Of a stretch of 41,021 nucleotides of DNA, positions 8,441-16,687 are shown piece after piece. Numbering within the stretch: position 1 is the stretch's first letter; the number at the start of each line of letters is the position of its first letter. The notes under the pieces are model-generated. The model was not told where the DNA came from and searched no databases. It saw only the letters and a program-made list of their open reading frames with translations. The stretch covers positions 1-41,021 of the forward strand of contig DVEB01000320.1 in the NCBI GenBank assembly GCA_015295905.1, written 5' to 3'. Origin of the DNA: Synechococcales cyanobacterium M55_K2018_004. Lineage in GTDB: Bacteria; Cyanobacteriota; Cyanobacteriia; Elainellales; Elainellaceae. Position numbers and translations under genes: made by a program.

Positions 8441-9463
8441 ATGACGCTAACGACAACCTATTTGGGAATGGAATTGCGATCGCCCCTTGTGGTTGGAGCT
8501 GCAGCCCCGTTGACAGAAGATCTTGATAACCTGAAACGGCTTGAGGATGCAGGAGCAGCGGCAATCGTGTTGCATTCCCTATTTGAAGAGCAAATTCAGC
8601 ACGATGTTTTAGAACTGCACCATCATCTGGAATTTGGCACCCACAGTTTTGCAGAAGCACTCACCTATTTCCCAGAACCCGATATTTTCCATGTTGGCCC
8701 CGAAGCCTATTTAAGCCATGTCCGGCGAGCTAAGGAACTGGTAAAGATTCCCATTATCGCTAGTCTCAACGGCAACACTACAGGGGGATGGATTGAGTAC
8801 GCCCGACAGATCGAACAGGCGGGAGCCGATGCCATCGAACTCAACATCTACTCCATTCCAACTGATCTGGATCGCTCTGGAGCGGATGTTGAGCGAGAAT
8901 ATCTGGAAATCGTCAAGGCCGTGAGGGCAGCAGTCACTATTCCAGTCGCGATCAAACTCAGTCCCTATTTCACGAACATGGCCTACACTGCCAAACAGTT
9001 CGCCGATGCTGGGGCGAACGGCCTCACCTTGTTTAACCGCTTCTATCAACCCGATATTGATATTGATGAGTTAGAAGTGCGGCCCCATGTGTTGCTCAGT
9101 ACCCCCCAAGCTATGCGATTGCCCATGCGCTGGATCGCCATTCTCTACAAGCGTGTCAATGTCGATTTTGCTGCCACCAGTGGCATTCACCGAGCCACGG
9201 ATGTCGTGCGAATGCTGATGGCGGGTGCAAAAGTGACACAACTGGTGAGCGTGCTGCTGCGTCACGGCATCGAACATCTGCGTGACATTGAGATTGACCT
9301 ACAGCAGTGGCTGGAAGAACATGAGTACGAGTCGATACAGCAGTTACAGGGCACGATGAGTCAGGCGCATTGTCCGAACCCCAGCGAGTTTGAGCGGGCG
9401 CAATACATGAAGGCGGTACAGACCTTTCACCCCAATTGGTTGGTGACTTCAGAACATGCGTAA
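8441..9463 (+). CDS. Dihydroorotate dehydrogenase-like flavoprotein
   Basis: This 340-aa FMN TIM-barrel protein belongs to the dihydroorotate/dihydropyrimidine dehydrogenase family. Visible features are LGMELRSPLVVGAAAPL at the N-terminus, the SLNG strand end at 108-111, ELNIY at 133-137 and VAIKLSPY at 169-176, matching the usual FMN and substrate-contacting positions. The C-terminal part, including YKRVNVDFAATSGIH, resembles the barrel's phosphate-binding region. I recall such DHOD-like proteins beside PFOR genes in several bacteria, so it may serve an electron-transfer or reductase role near NifJ rather than pyrimidine synthesis; this is inference. AAGGAG 8 nt upstream supports the start. 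A 17-bp hairpin follows the stop. Confidence 0.85.
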   Translation: MTLTTTYLGMELRSPLVVGAAAPLTEDLDNLKRLEDAGAAAIVLHSLFEEQIQHDVLELHHHLEFGTHSFAEALTYFPEPDIFHVGPEAYLSHVRRAKELVKIPIIASLNGNTTGGWIEYARQIEQAGADAIELNIYSIPTDLDRSGADVEREYLEIVKAVRAAVTIPVAIKLSPYFTNMAYTAKQFADAGANGLTLFNRFYQPDIDIDELEVRPHVLLSTPQAMRLPMRWIAILYKRVNVDFAATSGIHRATDVVRMLMAGAKVTQLVSVLLRHGIEHLRDIEIDLQQWLEEHEYESIQQLQGTMSQAHCPNPSEFERAQYMKAVQTFHPNWLVTSEHA

Positions 9464-9477
9464 TAGCAAGAACTACA

Positions 9478-9514
9478 GCAAACATCCAGTGTTTACAAAA
9501 CACTGGATGTTTGC
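9478..9514 (+). terminator. Strong 17-bp hairpin after the DHOD-like gene
   Basis: The arms 9478-9494 and 9498-9514 are perfectly complementary over 17 bp with a 3-nt ACA loop, starting 15 nt after the stop codon at 9463. The stem is AT-rich at the top and no T-run follows. It separates the nifJ region from the pha cluster and is probably a transcription terminator or processing site. Confidence 0.65.
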
Positions 9515-9668
9515 CATGCTCTGGGGTTTCAGGCTAGGTTGAGGGGCGATCGCCGCTAGTCGTACACAATCGGTTGATGCTCAGGATTGAAGAATTGTCA
9601 TACGCACCTTAACGATGAAGTAGATATACGAGTTGCGATCAGCAAAATACTTGGGTGATGTGTCACCA

Positions 9669-9686
9669 ATCGTGAAGAGAAGTATA
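9669..9686 (+). promoter_or_regulatory. Possible phaA promoter/operator
   Basis: Upstream of phaA the dyad GTGATG/TGTCAC near 9654-9668 is followed by TATAAA at about 9682, which could be a -10 box. No good -35 box is present at 17 nt. It is the only promoter-like feature in the 280-bp gap at 9464-9743, so this is a weak call. Confidence 0.25.
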
Positions 9687-9743
9687 AAAAATGTCCTGAA
9701 ATCGGACAACGCGAGAGAATAGAAAAGGAGCTGGCAAGTCTTT

Positions 9744-10934
9744 ATGCGTGATGTCTACATTGTTTCTGCTGTGCGGACTCCCCTTGGCAAGTTTGGTGGT
9801 GTCCTGACAGACTTTTCTCCTGCTGATCTGGGTGGTCATGTGATGAAAGCTGCACTAGAGCGAGCTGGAGTTGCTGGTGCAGACCTGGATCTCTATATTA
9901 TGGGCACTGTTTTGCGGGCAGGTCACGGTCAACTGTTGCCCAAGCAAGCAGCTTTCAAAGCTGGGATTCCTGCCTCTGTCAGTGGCTATGCCGTGGATAT
10001 GGTGTGTTCCTCTGGCATGATCAGCATAATTAATGGCTCGCTCGCGATTCGGGCGGGTGAAGCAGACTTGGTTCTCGCTGGTGGCATGGAATCCATGTCG
10101 CAGGCAGGATTTTTGCTAACCCATCGTGCCCGCTGGGGCTATAAATTGCTGATGGGTGCGCCAGAGTCGCTGGGTGACATTATTTTGCTAGACGGCCTCA
10201 CCGATGCCACGACAGGCGAAGGCATGGGCAACCAGACCGAGCGGCTCGTCGAAGCCCACGGTTTCAGCCGCAAAGACTTGGACGATGTGGCACTGCACTC
10301 ACACCTGAGAGCCGCTGCTGCAACGGAGCGGGGCGCTTTCAAAGCTGAAATTGTCCCGCTTGAAATCACCACCAAAAAAGGGACTCAGGTGATTGATCAA
10401 GACGAAGGCATCCGCCCCGACACAACCATCGAAAGCCTTGCCAAACTCCGCCCCGCTTTTAAGCAAGACGGCAGCTTGACTGCAGGCAATAGCAGCCAGA
10501 TTTCTGACGGTGCAGCGGCGGTCATGCTTGCTAGTCCGGAGGCGGTCAAGCGCTACAACCTGAAACCGATCGCCAAACTACTGGGCGGCACTTGGGCGGG
10601 CGGCGAGACCTGGCGCTTTCCCGAAATGCCCATCCACGCTAGCCAAAAACTGATCGACAAACTGGGCAAAACTGTTGCCGACTTCGACCTGTTTGAAAAT
10701 AACGAAGCCTTTGCTGTCAGCAGTCTCCTATTCAACCGGATGCTCGGCGTAGACCTGGATAAGCTGAACGTCAACGGTGGTGCGATCGCCCTCGGACACC
10801 CAATCGGAGCCTCCGGTGCTCGGATCGTCGCCACCCTGATCAACGCCCTTAAGGAACAGGACAAAACTCTTGGCCTCGCTGCCCTCTGCCACGGCACGGG
10901 GGGAGGAACTGCGATCGCCCTCGAACGCCTCTAA
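9744..10934 (+). CDS. phaA: Acetyl-CoA acetyltransferase (beta-ketothiolase)
   Basis: This 396-aa biosynthetic thiolase condenses two acetyl-CoA to acetoacetyl-CoA, the first step of polyhydroxybutyrate synthesis. The nucleophilic cysteine is C88 in DMVCSSGM. NEAFA begins at residue 320. The catalytic histidine is H352 in GHPIGASGAR, and the second cysteine is C382 in CHGTGGG. Length and motif order match a complete thiolase II. GGAG lies about 13 nt before the ATG, a longer spacing than usual. phaB follows after 57 nt with its own strong ribosome binding site, so the two are probably co-transcribed. Cluster context makes phaA the best symbol rather than a degradative thiolase. Confidence 0.95.
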   Translation: MRDVYIVSAVRTPLGKFGGVLTDFSPADLGGHVMKAALERAGVAGADLDLYIMGTVLRAGHGQLLPKQAAFKAGIPASVSGYAVDMVCSSGMISIINGSLAIRAGEADLVLAGGMESMSQAGFLLTHRARWGYKLLMGAPESLGDIILLDGLTDATTGEGMGNQTERLVEAHGFSRKDLDDVALHSHLRAAAATERGAFKAEIVPLEITTKKGTQVIDQDEGIRPDTTIESLAKLRPAFKQDGSLTAGNSSQISDGAAAVMLASPEAVKRYNLKPIAKLLGGTWAGGETWRFPEMPIHASQKLIDKLGKTVADFDLFENNEAFAVSSLLFNRMLGVDLDKLNVNGGAIALGHPIGASGARIVATLINALKEQDKTLGLAALCHGTGGGTAIALERL

Positions 10935-10991
10935 CTCCCCCCACTGCACTATCCGCATCCACCACTGCCCCACTCACAAAAGGAGGAACCT

Positions 10992-11714
10992 ATGGTTTCA
11001 CTCGGCCTAGAAGATAAAGTCATCGTTGTCACTGGCGGCAATCAGGGGATTGGTGCAGCGATCGTCGGATTTCTGCGAGAGTTAGGGGCAAAAGTGGCCT
11101 TCACTGACCTCAAAGTCGATCCTCCTGCCAATGGAGCCTTGGGCATTCAGGCCGATGTCACTGACTTGGCTTCCATGGAAGCAGCCGCAGCCCAGATTGA
11201 AGAAAAACTCGGCCCTGTATATGGAATTGTTGCCAATGCTGGGATTACAAGAGATAACTTCTTTACAAAGTTGGAACCCGCTGACTGGGACATTGTGTTG
11301 AACGTCAACATCAAAGGCGTGGTGAACACCATAAAACCCTTCATTGCCGGTATGTATGAACGGGGAGAGGGATCCATCGTCGGCATTAGTTCCATCTCTG
11401 GAGAACGGGGCAACATCGGTCAAACGAACTATGCTGCCACAAAAGCAGGGGTAATTGGCATGATGAAATCACTCGCAAGAGAAGGTGCTCGCTACAATGT
11501 GCGGGCCAACGCTGTTGCGCCTGGTTTCATTGAAACACCAATGACCGCAGTGATCCCTGACAAAGTGAAGGAAAAAATTGTAGCAGAAATTCCCATGCGT
11601 CGCTTTGGAAAACCAGAGGAAATTGCCTGGGCAGTGGCATTTCTGCTCTCTCCAGTTGCCAGTAGTTTTGTGACAGGAGAAGTGCTCCGGGTCAATGGCG
11701 CCCACCACACTTAA
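10992..11714 (+). CDS. phaB: Acetoacetyl-CoA reductase (SDR family)
   Basis: This 240-aa short-chain dehydrogenase would reduce acetoacetyl-CoA to (R)-3-hydroxybutyryl-CoA with NADPH. It has the cofactor motif TGGNQGIG (14-21), NAG (82-84), serine S134, and the catalytic Y147-xxx-K151 within NYAATKAG. The C-terminal VTGEVLRVNGAHHT is typical of the family. AAGGAGG 5 nt before the ATG fixes the start. On sequence alone it could be a FabG-type ketoreductase; its place between the thiolase and the PHA synthase genes decides the assignment. A strong terminator-like hairpin lies between it and phaE. Confidence 0.92.
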   Translation: MVSLGLEDKVIVVTGGNQGIGAAIVGFLRELGAKVAFTDLKVDPPANGALGIQADVTDLASMEAAAAQIEEKLGPVYGIVANAGITRDNFFTKLEPADWDIVLNVNIKGVVNTIKPFIAGMYERGEGSIVGISSISGERGNIGQTNYAATKAGVIGMMKSLAREGARYNVRANAVAPGFIETPMTAVIPDKVKEKIVAEIPMRRFGKPEEIAWAVAFLLSPVASSFVTGEVLRVNGAHHT

Positions 11715-11727
11715 CGTATCTAAAGAT

Positions 11728-11774
11728 GATCAATTGCGTGTCTATGAAACACGCAATTGATCGTTTTCATCTTT
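11728..11774 (+). terminator. Rho-independent terminator or attenuator between phaB and phaE
   Basis: GATCAATTGCGTGT (11728-11741) pairs perfectly with ACACGCAATTGATC (11749-11762) around a 7-nt loop, followed by GTTTTCATCTTT. The 14-bp stem and T-rich tail begin 14 nt after the phaB stop. It should separate, or adjust the ratio of, phaAB and phaEC transcripts. Confidence 0.8.
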
Positions 11775-11838
11775 AAGGGAAACACGAAAGGAAACACGAT
11801 GAATTCCCCCATTAAAATAAAACGTTGAGGAGCATTAT

Positions 11839-13017
11839 ATGGAAAACGGAAAATCCACAACAACTTGGGCAGGCGTCGCAGACCAAGTGCTGAATACCTG
11901 GACACAGGTTGGAACACAGATGTGGAAAGGATGGTTTGATGCCCTGGGAAGTGTCACGCCAACTGCGACAGATATCAAGTCTACCGTTGAACCGTTGGTC
12001 CAGCGTATCGCCAATAATCAGGAATTAGGGACACGTCTGTTGCAGATCTCCTTCAATGCATGGCAGAATTTGCTACCTAAGGTTGAAGCTGGACAAAGCT
12101 GGCAAGACTCCTTTAACCAGTACACCGAACAACTGCGTAACCAACTCAACGAGTTTTCCGAGAGTTCCACCAAAATGACTCAGGACACTGTTGAACTGTG
12201 GCAACTCTATTTGAAGGAAACACAGAAATTTAATCAACTGTGGCTTAATTCTTTCACGGCATCATTTCTCCCCCTGAGTCAAACAACCAGTGGCGGCAGC
12301 GCCCCCTGGATTGAACTCAACAACCTATACTGGAACCTGCTGTATGAGCAGAGCTTTGGAAGTTTGATGCAGAGTCCCTTACTGGGGCCCGCTAGGGAAT
12401 TCAACGGCAAATTACTGCGAGCATTTGATGCCTGGGTTGACCTCTATCGCGCCAGCATCGACTATCAGGTGGTGATGACCGATGTGCAGGTGCGAGCACT
12501 AGAAGAACTCATGCGTCAACTCATCACCAAAGCCGAAAAGGGTGAGACTATCAAAGACTGGAAACAGTTTCAGCAACTCTGGGGAGTTGTTGCCGATGAT
12601 GTGTTTGAAAAGGCATTCTGTGATGAGGCGAACCTGAAGGTACGCGGTAGATTTATTAACGCCTTAAATACCTATCGTTTACACCAACAGGCCTTAATGG
12701 AACTGTGGATGCAAGCGGTCAACATTCCCACTCGGACTGAACTCGATGAAGTTCACAAGAATTTTTATGAGTTGCGAAAAGAAGTCAAGGCGTTGAAGAA
12801 AAAGCTGGACGCTTACGAATCGCAGGCTGCCCAATCAACTACCACACCCACAGCAGCAACGACAGAAACGGCAGCAAACGTGGCAGACCTCTCTACATCG
12901 TCGGCCTCGTTGGAGACAGAGCAGCCTAGCCCACCTGAATCACCTGTAACGGCCCCTGAGGCTAAATTGACAAAACGTAGTCCGCGATCAAAGACTACCG
13001 ATCAAGCGTCTAGCTAA
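11839..13017 (+). CDS. phaE: Class III PHA synthase subunit PhaE
   Basis: This 392-aa protein is the PhaE partner needed for activity of the cyanobacterial/Allochromatium-type class III PHA synthase. It is largely alpha-helical with many Trp/Gln-rich segments. It contains the recognisable C-terminal PhaE signature NIPTRTELDEVHKNFYELRKEVKALKKK (about 299-326), which probably forms a coiled coil. After residue 330 a Thr/Ala/Ser/Pro-rich tail of about 60 residues is low complexity and ends in a basic stretch (TKRSPRSKTTD). GAGGAG 7 nt before the ATG supports the start. phaC begins 80 nt downstream. The protein would sit on the PHB granule surface with PhaC. Confidence 0.92.
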   Translation: MENGKSTTTWAGVADQVLNTWTQVGTQMWKGWFDALGSVTPTATDIKSTVEPLVQRIANNQELGTRLLQISFNAWQNLLPKVEAGQSWQDSFNQYTEQLRNQLNEFSESSTKMTQDTVELWQLYLKETQKFNQLWLNSFTASFLPLSQTTSGGSAPWIELNNLYWNLLYEQSFGSLMQSPLLGPAREFNGKLLRAFDAWVDLYRASIDYQVVMTDVQVRALEELMRQLITKAEKGETIKDWKQFQQLWGVVADDVFEKAFCDEANLKVRGRFINALNTYRLHQQALMELWMQAVNIPTRTELDEVHKNFYELRKEVKALKKKLDAYESQAAQSTTTPTAATTETAANVADLSTSSASLETEQPSPPESPVTAPEAKLTKRSPRSKTTDQASS

Positions 13018-13096
13018 GTGGCGCGAGTACTCCACAATCGTTCCCCAACTACTCCACAATCGCCCCACAATAAGCCACAATAAGGAATGCAACATT

Positions 13097-14194
13097 ATGT
13101 TCCCATTTCTGATGCAAATGCGTCTAGAAGACGCCACTCACGAATACACCGAACTGGCCAAAAAAATCGTCAAAGGTATTGAAAATCTGAGTCACCTGCG
13201 GGAAGAAGATATCGAAGTTGGGGCTACTCCTAGAGAAGCGGTTTATCAGGAAGACAAAGTAACCCTATATCACTTCAAGTCGTCTGTTGAAAAATCACTC
13301 AACATCCCCCTGCTGATGGTCTACGCGCTGGTCAACCGTCCCTTTATGGTAGATCTCCAGGCAGATCGCTCTCTGGTTGCCAATTTACTTAACTTAGGAC
13401 TCGATATCTATCTGATCGATTGGGGATATCCTAGCCGTGCAGACCGTTGGCTAACGCTGGATGACTACATCAACGGATATATCAATAACTGCGTGGATTA
13501 CATCCGTAAAACTCATCACCTTGACAAAATTAACCTGCTGGGAATCTGCCAGGGCGGAACTTTTAGTCTCTGCTATAGCGCCATCTATCCAGAAAAGGTG
13601 AAGAATCTAGTAGTGATGGTCGCTCCAGTCGATTTCCACCAGGAGACAACCCTGTTGAATATGCGTGGTGGCTGTACACTGGGTGCAGAAGCCGTTGATA
13701 TTGATTTAATGGTGGATTCGCTGGGGAATATTCCTGGCGATTATTTGAACCTGGAATTTCTGATGCTGAAGCCCCAGCAACTGGGCATCCAGAAATACCT
13801 AGATCTACCGGAAATTTTGGATAGCGAAGACAAGCTGCTGAACTTCCTGCGGATGGAAAAATGGATCTTCGACAGCCCAGACCAAGCAGGAGAGGCTTAC
13901 CGACAGTTCCTCAAAGACTTCTATCAGCAGAATAAGCTGATCAAAGGTGAAGTCATGATTGGTGATAAACCTGTGAAGCTCTCGAATATCACCATGCCTG
14001 TCCTCAATCTCTATGCCGAAAAAGACCACCTCGTGCCTCCGGCCTCGTCCCTCGCACTGGGGCAATACGTGGGCACTCAAGACTACACAGTACAGGGCTT
14101 CCCGGTTGGTCACATTGGCATGTACGTGAGTGGCAAAGTTCAACGAGACCTGCCTCCAGCGATCGCCAATTGGCTGAAAGCCCGCGCTAACTAG
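13097..14194 (+). CDS. phaC: Class III PHA synthase catalytic subunit PhaC
   Basis: This 365-aa alpha/beta-hydrolase-fold polymerase joins 3-hydroxybutyryl units from CoA thioesters. The nucleophile is C151 in the lipase-like box GICQGG, where the hydrolase serine is replaced by cysteine. D310 (AEKDHLVPP) and H339 (VGHIGMY) complete the triad. The positions are close to those known for the Allochromatium enzyme. The length is normal for class III, shorter than class I synthases. The 79-bp leader contains repeated CCACAAT blocks and ends with a TAAGGA ribosome binding site. With phaA, phaB and phaE it forms a complete PHB pathway in one locus. Confidence 0.95.
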   Translation: MFPFLMQMRLEDATHEYTELAKKIVKGIENLSHLREEDIEVGATPREAVYQEDKVTLYHFKSSVEKSLNIPLLMVYALVNRPFMVDLQADRSLVANLLNLGLDIYLIDWGYPSRADRWLTLDDYINGYINNCVDYIRKTHHLDKINLLGICQGGTFSLCYSAIYPEKVKNLVVMVAPVDFHQETTLLNMRGGCTLGAEAVDIDLMVDSLGNIPGDYLNLEFLMLKPQQLGIQKYLDLPEILDSEDKLLNFLRMEKWIFDSPDQAGEAYRQFLKDFYQQNKLIKGEVMIGDKPVKLSNITMPVLNLYAEKDHLVPPASSLALGQYVGTQDYTVQGFPVGHIGMYVSGKVQRDLPPAIANWLKARAN

Positions 14195-14242
14195 TACGGA
14201 ATCCGCCTGTCAGATAACGTCAGTTTGGCTGAAGAAGGTTTC

Positions 14243-14269
14243 GGGGCACCGCACAATGCGCGATGCCCC
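14243..14269. repeat. Palindrome with GCGC-type core after phaC
   Basis: GGGGCACCGC (14243-14252) pairs with GCGATGCCCC (14260-14269) with one mismatch and a 7-nt loop. It lies 48 nt after the phaC stop. Its core resembles several other hairpins in the window, including 594-626 and 34863-34905. Confidence 0.55.
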
Positions 14270-14310
14270 AAAGCATTTAATTTTCCGTGCCTGCCGCGCA
14301 CAACTAGGGG

Positions 14311-14438
14311 GCATGTCACGTTTGCCCTCTCCCTAAATCCCTCTCCTAAGCTGGGCGAGGAACTTTGAGATGCTCGGCTCCCCTTCTCCCCAGTTGGAAG
14401 CAGGGGCTGGAGGATGAGGGCCTGCAAAGGTGACATGC
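14311..14438. repeat. MITE-like repeat, copy 1
   Basis: The left end GCATGTCACGTTTGC and the right end (read inverted) GCATGTCACCTTTGC form terminal inverted repeats around ~100 bp of CCCTCTCC/GGGCGAGG-type internal dyads. It is closely similar to 39519-39646 and, in reverse orientation, to 37359-37461. Boundaries may extend a few nt further on each side. It lies between the convergent ends of phaC and the MFS gene. Confidence 0.85.
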
Positions 14439-14448
14439 TCTCCTTCCT

Positions 14449-15936
14449 TTATCTGCTGCTCTCGTTTTTTGAATTGGGATCAGGCAGTGGCGTAGGAGAT
14501 ACTAGATCGACGGATTCGAGCGATCGCCCCATTGTTTCTACTCGAAACAGGTAGGTGATGATTGCCGCCAGTCCACAGACGATCGCTAAGCACTGCAACA
14601 GGATAGGCGTCCCTAAAGACTGGTTGAGGATGGGGAGTCCGAAGGTGCCCAGAACGGCGCCAGCTTTAGCGAAGGCAGCAGCAAAACCAGCACCGCTAGC
14701 CCGGATTGCAGTGGGAAAAACTTCGCCAGAGAGCAGAAATGTTGTCGAGTTAGGCCCCAGGTTCATACATAAATTGAAGATAATAAAGCCAATAAACACA
14801 CGCACAAAATGGCTAGACTCGGTTGAGGGATACGTCGACAGAGACAACAATAACAGACCAAAAGCCATGCCTATAAAACCAATCATTTGAAGCAGAATAC
14901 GGCCAACTCGATCAACCAGAATGACTGCAAGCAAAAAGCCTGCAATGAGAAACACATCCACAAACGCAGAGCCTTTTGCCGATGCCAACTGCCGTGCAAT
15001 GAAATCGGTTTGGGATGAAAAGGCAAGAGCGGCAATTATGACAGGAGTAAAGACACCAATTCCGTAGGTGGCAATGTCCTGCAAAAACCAGGGAACAGAA
15101 GTTAGGATGGTTCGCTGGATGTATTGAGCAGAGAAGAGAGCCGTATATCTGAGTGGTGTGGCTGGTGGCTGTGGCTCAGTGTCTGGATCAATTGCAATGG
15201 GTTGGTTGAGCAACAGCGAGGCGGCTGCGGCGGCAGCCTTGTATTCTCCACGCGCAATGTAATAGCGAGGGCTTTCTAGCCGAAAACTGAACCGTAGCAT
15301 AGCAACGGCGATCGCCCCTACTAGCCCCACGCCTAGCATCCATCGCCAGGCATAATGGACAGCGGGGGCTAATGAATCGGGAAATTGCCACCGAAAAATC
15401 GACAGGACAATAAATCCTGTCACGGCTCCCAATAAAGCGCCCACAGCCTGAAACGTAAATGCGCCAATCACCAGTCGCCCGCGCAGTCGCGCAGGGACAT
15501 TTTCAGTAATGTAAGCGACGCTAAGGGGATAGTCTGCCCCAATCGCCACACCTACGCAGAAGCGAAAGACGATGAGCGCAGTCACACTCCAGGCCAAAGC
15601 AGTTGTTGCCGAAGCAACGAGAAACAAGACAATATCAATCACCAGCATCTGCTGTCGTCCAATTTGGTCGGTGAGGGGACCTAGGGTTAGCGAACCCACA
15701 AGCGACCCAGCGATCGCCGCAACAGCAATTGCTCCCACCGTCGTCGGGTCCAACCCAAAGTCTTGCTCGATCAGCGGCAAGGCTACCCCAATCACGAAAA
15801 AATCAAAGCCATCTAGGGCAATTAGCCCCGCTGATAACATCCACAATCGCCACATGGCATAGGTCATGGGCGAAGCATCGAGTCGTTCTTCAAAAGAAAG
15901 ACTTACGGTCTGGCTGTCTTGCAAGGAATGGCTCAT
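14449..15936 (-). CDS. MFS transporter (sugar/metabolite:H+ symporter-like)
   Basis: This 495-aa inner-membrane transporter should have about 12 hydrophobic helices. The loop 2-3 signature GPLTDQIGRQQML and the following ADYPLSVAYITENVPARLRGRLV resemble the phosphate/sugar/aromatic-acid symporter branches of the major facilitator superfamily. A second DRVGRILLQ motif after helix 8 marks the duplicated half. The soluble N-terminus of ~25 residues is ordinary. The substrate cannot be inferred. No clear ribosome binding site precedes the ATG at 15936. The gene converges on phaC with the MITE copy in between, and it is probably a single-gene unit. Confidence 0.85.
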   Translation of the reverse strand: MSHSLQDSQTVSLSFEERLDASPMTYAMWRLWMLSAGLIALDGFDFFVIGVALPLIEQDFGLDPTTVGAIAVAAIAGSLVGSLTLGPLTDQIGRQQMLVIDIVLFLVASATTALAWSVTALIVFRFCVGVAIGADYPLSVAYITENVPARLRGRLVIGAFTFQAVGALLGAVTGFIVLSIFRWQFPDSLAPAVHYAWRWMLGVGLVGAIAVAMLRFSFRLESPRYYIARGEYKAAAAAASLLLNQPIAIDPDTEPQPPATPLRYTALFSAQYIQRTILTSVPWFLQDIATYGIGVFTPVIIAALAFSSQTDFIARQLASAKGSAFVDVFLIAGFLLAVILVDRVGRILLQMIGFIGMAFGLLLLSLSTYPSTESSHFVRVFIGFIIFNLCMNLGPNSTTFLLSGEVFPTAIRASGAGFAAAFAKAGAVLGTFGLPILNQSLGTPILLQCLAIVCGLAAIITYLFRVETMGRSLESVDLVSPTPLPDPNSKNESSR

Positions 15937-16198
15937 GACACCGATGAAAAGACGACGTTATCTTATCTTGCCATTGAGCGATCGCTGCAAACCCTGACCC
16001 TTGAGACTATCAACGACAGACAAATGAGAACTACTCATGTAATATCGAAAACCTTGAGAAGTTAGCTCGCAGTGGTAAAATGATGGCTTTATTGTCACCG
16101 AGCTAAAAACCAGAAAGTGGAAGAGATAGTGAAATAATCTCGATTGACAAATTAATTGATGAGATAGTATTTGTGGCAATTGAAGGAGCTATTTTCCT
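15937..16198. promoter_or_regulatory. Divergent promoter region; candidate promoter for the BON-like gene
   Basis: TTGACA at 16144-16149 matches the -35 consensus. TAGTAT about 15 nt later could be the -10 box, although the spacing is short. AAGGAG at about 16182-16187 lies some 12 nt before the ATG at 16199. The MFS gene starts on the other side. No other structure was seen. Confidence 0.4.
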
Positions 16199-16534
16199 AT
16201 GGGTTTTTTAGGCAAATTGTTTGGCAAAAAAGAAGAAGAGAAAGCAGCTGCAGCGCCTTCCATTTCTGTCCCTCAAGTTGCTGCTCAAAAGTCCATTCCA
16301 CCCGAAAAAGTTGGGCTAGATGGGGAATTCGACGAAAGTGGTCTGGCTAAGCGAGTGGCCAAAGCACTCGATGACGCCAACATCTCTGATGCAGTAGGTC
16401 TCTGGGTTGCACAAACAGGGAGTGTGGTGGTCCTGAAGTATAACCCCGATGCCGAGGGGGTATTGGCCCAAGCTAAGCAGGTTGCCATGAGCGTCGAGGG
16501 TGCAACGGACGTAAAAACCGTACCCAACACCTAA
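16199..16534 (+). CDS. Small BON-domain-like protein
   Basis: This 111-aa protein starts MGFLGKLFGKKEEEK, a short amphipathic basic segment, followed by a ~30-residue linker rich in Ala, Pro and Val. The C-terminal part (about 45-108) has the helix-strand-strand pattern of a BON domain: ESGLAKRVAKALDD, then LWVAQTGSVVVLK, then a helix and GATDVKTV. The central glycine typical of BON is partly altered in VLKYNPDAEG. BON domains bind membranes or lipids and occur in OsmY-like stress proteins. There is no export signal, so a cytosolic or membrane-associated role is likely. The domain call is from pattern recognition and moderate in strength. Confidence 0.6.
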   Translation: MGFLGKLFGKKEEEKAAAAPSISVPQVAAQKSIPPEKVGLDGEFDESGLAKRVAKALDDANISDAVGLWVAQTGSVVVLKYNPDAEGVLAQAKQVAMSVEGATDVKTVPNT

Positions 16535-16687
16535 CGTCGGTCAATCGCCAAGAGAGGGGTTTGGTCGGCTTCGCACCACCAAATCATATTAGGTCAATCC
16601 AGTTAGGTCAATCTAGCCTGCGCTAGTCAAAATTCACCTGCTAAGGAAGGGGGAGGGCGCTTTGTATCCTCCCCCTCTTTTTATGGG

